64,000 nucleotides of DNA from Panopea generosa (lineage: Eukaryota > Mollusca > Bivalvia > Adapedonta > Hiatellidae). The stretch's first letter is position 1. Each line of letters opens with the position of its first letter. Shown here piece by piece: positions 58,860-64,000 of the stretch. The translations under genes were made by a program, and so were the position numbers. The stretch lies in the NCBI GenBank assembly GCA_029582155.1, contig CM055897.1, forward strand, positions 9,405,501 to 9,469,500, read 5' to 3'. Below the pieces are notes generated by a model. It saw nothing but the letters and a program-made list of their open reading frames with translations, did not search any database and was not told where the DNA came from.

Positions 58860-59859
58860 ATGAGAGTGAATGAGTGTGAATTATAAATGAAGTGATGAGA
58901 AGAGAGAGAGATAGACGTCTTTTATATTCATGTGTTGTTTTGTGTAGTCTGAGATAATGCATCCATGAAGATTTTCAAAGATATTCACAAAATTAAACTA
59001 TAACTTTCCAATGAGCTCCCCGAATGGCATATAGCTGCTGCTTTGTCCACCTGCGTCCGACTGTCGGAACTCTTGTCTGGTTGTAACTCTACAAGTGCTT
59101 AAGGGTCTACAAGTGCTAATGGGAATCCAACATCATTTGGACATAGATAAAGGGTCATGTGTAAAAGTGCAAACCAATAAAACCAAAACTCTATCTAGAG
59201 TAATGACAGATTTATTTTTAATTTGCTTATTTTTGCTTGTTCAGAGCAAATATTCAGAAATATGGAAGCAGTTTGAAACCTTGATAAATGGTAGATGGCA
59301 TTCTATGGAAAAGTAGAGCAAAAGAACAATAACTCTATCTTGCAATAATGAAATGGAAGAGAGTCCAGTGTGACTTGGAACATGGATAGAGGTTGGTGTT
59401 GGTAAGTGCAGAGATAAAAATTCACATTTTTATTTTGAATAACAACAAAATGATCTGCCCTTTTATACTTTATGGTTGTATTGCTTTGTTTGCAGTATGT
59501 AAAGAAATCTTGGAATATAGATAGAGGGCAGTGTGTGTAAGTGCAGAGTGCAAGAACCAAAAATCTGTCTTAATTTTCTCAGCATTATCTTCCCTTTACA
59601 CCCTCTTTCCCCATAGAAACACAATGTAGCTACTACTTAATTAAGCATTTGTTTGATAAACATCCATCAATTTTACCAATACCTTTGTTGTGACTACCTT
59701 GATCTCGATGGAGTTGTTTGATCCAATAAGTAGAAATATATAGGTTAATACATGTTTCTATTTTATCATACCATTTATATGTCTGATTACTTTAAATGCT
59801 TTTTGTTGAAATCTTACCTGAAAATATTTTTGGGTGGCATATAATAATCGCAACGTACT
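58860..59859. other. Non-coding DNA after RTF1, decayed repeat
   Basis: 59030-59700 shares phrases with 56640-56950 in RTF1 intron 16 (ACATGGATAGAGG..., GTGTGTAAGTGCAGAGTG, AATGTAGCTACTACT), so one dispersed family lies on both sides of the last exon. No coding signal. Confidence 0.45.
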
Positions 59860-60398
59860 TCTGTCCTTCCGTCCAGTATTTCGTTTCCGACCTGTATTTT
59901 TGTCATGCATAGATGGATTTTGTTGATACTTGGTACAAATGATCAATATAACATGACGATGTGTCGCAAGTAAGACCCACGCCCATATCTCAAAGATCAA
60001 GGTTACTACTTGAGTTTGTTTGACAACACTTTGAGTTTGTGAGATTTCGTTTCCGGACTGTAACTTTGTCATGCATAAATGAATTTTGTTGATACTTGCT
60101 ACAAATGATCATCATTACATGACGACGTGTCGTGAGTAAGACCCACACCTGTACCTCAAAGGTCAAGGTCACAATTTGAGTTTGTTTAACAACACTTTGA
60201 GTCTGTGAGATTTTTTGTCCAGCCAGTAACTTTGTCATGCATAGATGGATTTTAATGATACTTGCTACAATTGATCCACATAACATGACCCACACCCGTA
60301 CCTCAAAGGTCAAGGTCACAATTTGAGTTTGAAATCACTTTGAGTCTATGTGAGATTTCATGTCCAGTCTGCAACTTTGTTATGCATAGATGGATTTT
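59860..60398. repeat. Degenerate tandem repeat of about 180 bp, left part
   Basis: Units with CATGCATAGATGGATTTTGT, ACATGACGACGTGTCG and CTCAAAGGTCAAGGTCACAA. Continues to the right of the nested element at 62086. Confidence 0.75.
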
Positions 60399-62085
60399 TA
60401 GCTCTACTGGCCAAAGGCCAGAAGTGCTTTTGTGACGGCGCTTTGTCTGTCGTCTGTTAGCAGCACTTTCTCTGAAACCACTAGGCCAATTAAACTGAAA
60501 CTTCAAATGCATGTTTCTGTTGCATAGGAGACTATACAGAAGATTTTTTTTTTATCTGAAATTCAAGAATGCAGCCATTACTAAAAATAGTCATAATTTT
60601 AAAAACTTTTCTTCTCATGAACGGCCCAACAGATTTTCAAAATGTTTATGTAGTAATGATGACCAACTATAGTATTGTTAGATTTGTTTAAATGGTGTCA
60701 CTAGGGTTAAATATGACCCTGCCCCGAGGGTTCAATTAGGGGACACATGTCATTATAATATTTTATTTATTTTTTTAAAATGGAAATGTTTTTGCCTATA
60801 TCTTCACAGAAGCATTGTTTGGTGAAGGAGGTTCAGATTTGTAAAAATGACTGGGTTCCACTGTCTTAAGGGGTCAGGAGGGGCCCCAAAAGGGTAAAAA
60901 TTGGGAATTACTAAAATCATTTTCTTAAGAACCAGTATATTAAATTTGTTCATACATGGCATAAATTATCTCTATGTGTAGGGGTTTGATTGCAGATAAG
61001 AATTAAGGGGCTAAACTTTATAGGGGCCCCTGTAAGGGGACTTATAATTTTACATAGGGATACTATGGGAAAACAGAAAATTCTCTTTTTCTTTCATCTA
61101 TTCTGAAACCACTACGCCAATTAAACTGAAACTTCACATGCATGTTTCTGTTGCATAGGGTCTATACAGAAGATTTTTATTTTTTTTCGATCTGAAATTC
61201 AAGATGGGCGCCATTACTAAAAATAGTCCAAAAATTAAAAAGTTTTCTTCTCATGACACGCCCAACAGATTTTCAAAATGTTTATGTAGTAATGATGACC
61301 AACTATAGTTTTGTTAGATTTGTTCAATTGGTGTCCCTAGGGTTAAATATGACCCCGCCGCAAGGGTTCAATTAGGGGACACATGTCATTATAATATATT
61401 TTTTTTTTTTTTTTTTTTTAAATGGAAATGATTTTGCCTATATCTTCACAGAAGCATTGTTTGGTGAAGGAGGTTCAGATTTGTAAAAATGACTGGGTTC
61501 CACTGTCTTAAGGGGTCAGGAGGGGCCCAAAAAGGGTAAAAATTGGGAATTACTAAAATCTTTTTCTTAAAAACCGGTATGTCAGATTTGTTCATATTTG
61601 GTACAAATTATCTCTATGTGTAGGGGTTTGACTGTAGATAAGAATTAAGGGGCTGAAATTTATAGGGGCCCTGTAAGGGGACTTATAATTTTACATAGGG
61701 ATACTATGGGAAAACAGAAAATTCTCTTTTTCTTTCATCTATTCTGAAACCACAACGCCAATTAAACTGAAACTTCACACGGATGTTTCTATTGCATAGG
61801 AGACTATACAGAAGATTTTTTTTTAGATCTGAAATTCAAGATGGCCACCGTTACTAAAACTAGTCCAAAACTTAAAAAATCTTCTTCTCATGAACGGCCC
61901 AACAGATTTTAAAAATGTTTATGTACTAATGATGACCAACTATAGTTTTGATAGTTTGTTCAAAAGGTGTCCCTAGGGTTAAAAATGACACTGCCCTGAT
62001 ATTTCTATTGCATAGGAGAATTTCAAAAAGTGCTATTGCCACTATGAGTCAGTAGAGTGTCTTCAGGCCCTCTTGGGCCTCTTGT
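60399..62085 (+). mobile_element. Unclassified repeat element with three about 635-bp internal units, nested in another repeat
   Basis: Begins TAGCTCTACTGGCCAAAGGC and ends AGGCCCTCTTGGGCCTCTTG. Internal units start at about 60471, 61101 and 61741 (CTGAAACCACTAGGCCAATT), the last truncated. Each terminus has its own small hairpin (CTGGCCAAAGGCCAG; AGGCCCTCTTGGGCCT). It interrupts a tandem unit of the surrounding repeat between GATGGATTTT and AAATACTTG. No coding capacity seen. Confidence 0.65.
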
Positions 62086-62720
62086 TATAAATACTTGTTA
62101 TAAATAATCAACATAACATGACGACATGTTACCCAAACTCCTTGTTCAAAGGTCAAGGTCACAATTTAACTTTGTTTGACAACACTTTTAGTCATTTTGA
62201 CATTTCTTCTGTCATCTATGGATAAATTTTAAAAACACTTGGCTCAGTTGATCAACATGACATAATTAAGTGTCGCATGTGAGACCAAGAACCTTTCCTC
62301 AAAGATCAAGGTCACACTTTCAATTTGTTTTATATTGTGTGTCTGGTCTGTGACTTTGCCTTTAACTTGGCTCAATTTATCAAGATGACATGACGACGTG
62401 TCATAAGTAAGACCTAGACCCATACCTCAAAGGTCAAGGTCACACTTTTAGTATATATGACAGCACTTTGAATCCGTTTGAGATTTCAAGTCCGTCCTTT
62501 AACTTTATCATACATGGATGGATTTCAAAAACACTTGGCTCAATTTATCAACAACTGATCTGTAACTTTGTCTTACATTTAGAGATTTTAAAATAGCTTG
62601 ACACAAGTGATTAGCATGTCATGATGATGTTTCAGCAGCATTTAACGGTTGAAATACCAAGACCATTACATCAGATATCAAGGTCAAGGTTACACAAAGG
62701 TCAAGGTCATGCTTTAATGT
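62086..62720. repeat. Degenerate tandem repeat of about 180 bp, right part
   Basis: Continuation of the family at 59860-60398: CATGACGACATGTTAC, CAAAGGTCAAGGTCACA and related phrases, increasingly decayed toward 62700. Confidence 0.7.
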
Positions 62721-64000
62721 AAAAAACATGAAATTGCATGTCTAGACTGAAACATCAATCCATTACTCTTTATATTCATGGATACATTGCTACCTATTAT
62801 AACATAATATATTGTTATTTTTCAATGACCATTTGGGGGGCATGCGACACTTACCAGTGACATTTCTTGTTTTTTTTCATGAAAAACATAAAAGAGATTG
62901 TTGAACAATAATGGCAGCTGCATGATGAATATAGTTACTTTGTGTGTGGCATCTTCTGTGTATATGATGAAAATTATTGTGTAATTCTGTTTATATAAAA
63001 AAATAACATTTATTTGGGGTGCATGTTTTAGACGAAGCTTTTTTCCTGTCAGTTGAGACACTTATAATAAAAATAATTACAGTAATAAAGATTTTTATTA
63101 ACAAGAACTCATTTGAATTAATTCAATCTTCCATGAGGCCCTCAACATATTTACAAAGTACAATGTTATTTAACATATAAACGAAAGAAGTAAACAAGTA
63201 CATACATTTAATTGTAATAATGTATATCAATTTTGTTGAAAGCTATCCGATTAATTAGTGTTGCTAAGAATTTTTACTCCATTGCAAATATAAAGCTTTG
63301 AACTGATAAATAGAATTTGCTTTTTTTATATAAGACAGAATAGAGTTCCATAAACAAGAGCCTGAATGAGCAAACAAATTTCGAAACAATTCAGAATTAG
63401 GCTTAGGAGAATGACAATGAGACGCAATATCAATTGTCATGGATACTGCGATTGGCCAGGGATTGGAACTCACAACCTCTCAGACATGCCCAACTGAGCT
63501 AATAAGGCCCAGCTAACATTTTGATGGATGAAAATTTAAAAACAAATTTTATTTCCATTAATGTACTTATTCATTAAATATATATCAAATACCTATAATA
63601 AGAAATGCATTTTATCACAATATTTTAGGCCTATAATCCAAAGTTATTTCAAAATATCTAAATGTTTGCCATTTTGGCAACACTAAATTTGCATTGATTT
63701 TTCCCCAAATTAAAATAATGTTTTTTTATTTGATAAATTTTCAAAAGTGAAATAGTTTCATGTACCAATAAAAAGATTAATCTACTGACGTCTAATTGAT
63801 TAATATTCTACTGAAATTTTATTTATATAAGTCGTAAATACTTTGGCTAAAACATCTGCCCCAAGCAATAGGCATTGTTGTAGGCTGAAAATAAATATGT
63901 GTACAGTTGTTTATACCTTTATTATTAATAATCAATCAGGGCATTGACAACAAGAAAATACATGTGTTATAGTTTGTGTAAAAAAATATGGAATTGAAAA
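62721..64000. other. Non-coding DNA, nothing recognised except a SINE fragment
   Basis: AT-rich, no convincing exon. The truncated family-B SINE at 63405-63516 is the only recognised item. Confidence 0.4.
63405..63516 (-). mobile_element. tRNA-derived SINE, family B, truncated
   Basis: CAACTGAGCTAATAAGGCCC head (plus sense), TTGGAACTCACAACCTC B-box region and AATGACAATGAGACGCAATA. Only the 5' half remains. A fragment of the same head (ACCAACTGAGCTAATCGGGC) lies at about 13528-13556. Confidence 0.6.

Overview
This window reads as AT-rich metazoan nuclear DNA, most likely from a bivalve mollusc. Genes are split into many short exons with GT-AG introns, intergenic and intronic DNA is full of short repeats, and several of those repeats look like families I associate with bivalve genomes (long degenerate repeats with phrases such as 'gccataactctgccaaaatgc', and tRNA-derived SINEs). 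The species is not identifiable from the sequence alone, and the bivalve call is inference.

Two conserved protein-coding genes occupy the middle of the window, head to head. On the minus strand (34242 down to 15982) is an 11-exon ZFYVE1/DFCP1 orthologue: an N-terminal zinc-binding region, a P-loop NTPase domain, a Cys-rich linker and two C-terminal FYVE fingers, about 837 residues if frame disruptions are ignored. On the plus strand (34536 to 58717) is a 17-exon RTF1 orthologue, the Paf1-complex/Plus3-domain transcription elongation factor, about 695 residues. Their start codons lie 293 bp apart, so the interval between them is a probable shared bidirectional promoter with two inverted CCAAT boxes. 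The two proteins act in unrelated processes (omegasome/lipid-droplet membrane biology and RNA polymerase II elongation); only the promoter links them.

Layout: 1-15981 is gene-poor and repeat-rich (foldback MITEs, SINEs, a 30-bp minisatellite, a 155-bp tandem family, two copies of a TTAA-flanked MITE) and probably includes the 3' UTR of ZFYVE1. 15982-34242 is ZFYVE1. 34243-34535 is the divergent promoter. 34536-58717 is RTF1, with a 37-bp array in intron 1, a mariner transposase relic in intron 3, and a 63-bp array in intron 16. 58718-64000 holds the RTF1 3' end and then nested repeats.

The most unusual signal is that four tandem arrays in these two genes are built from the gene's own splice junctions. 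The largest is about 48 copies of a 58-bp unit in ZFYVE1 intron 5; each unit carries the last 45 nt of exon 5, a 5' splice site, and an upstream TAG that could act as a 3' splice site. Each unit is therefore a potential 15-codon in-frame cassette. Smaller arrays repeat the acceptor of RTF1 exon 4, the donor of RTF1 exon 11 and the acceptor of ZFYVE1 exon 9. A second oddity is a set of frame breaks, all equal to one extra base, in otherwise well-conserved ZFYVE1 exons 2 and 10. Assembly error is the simplest explanation, but this needs read-level and RNA evidence.
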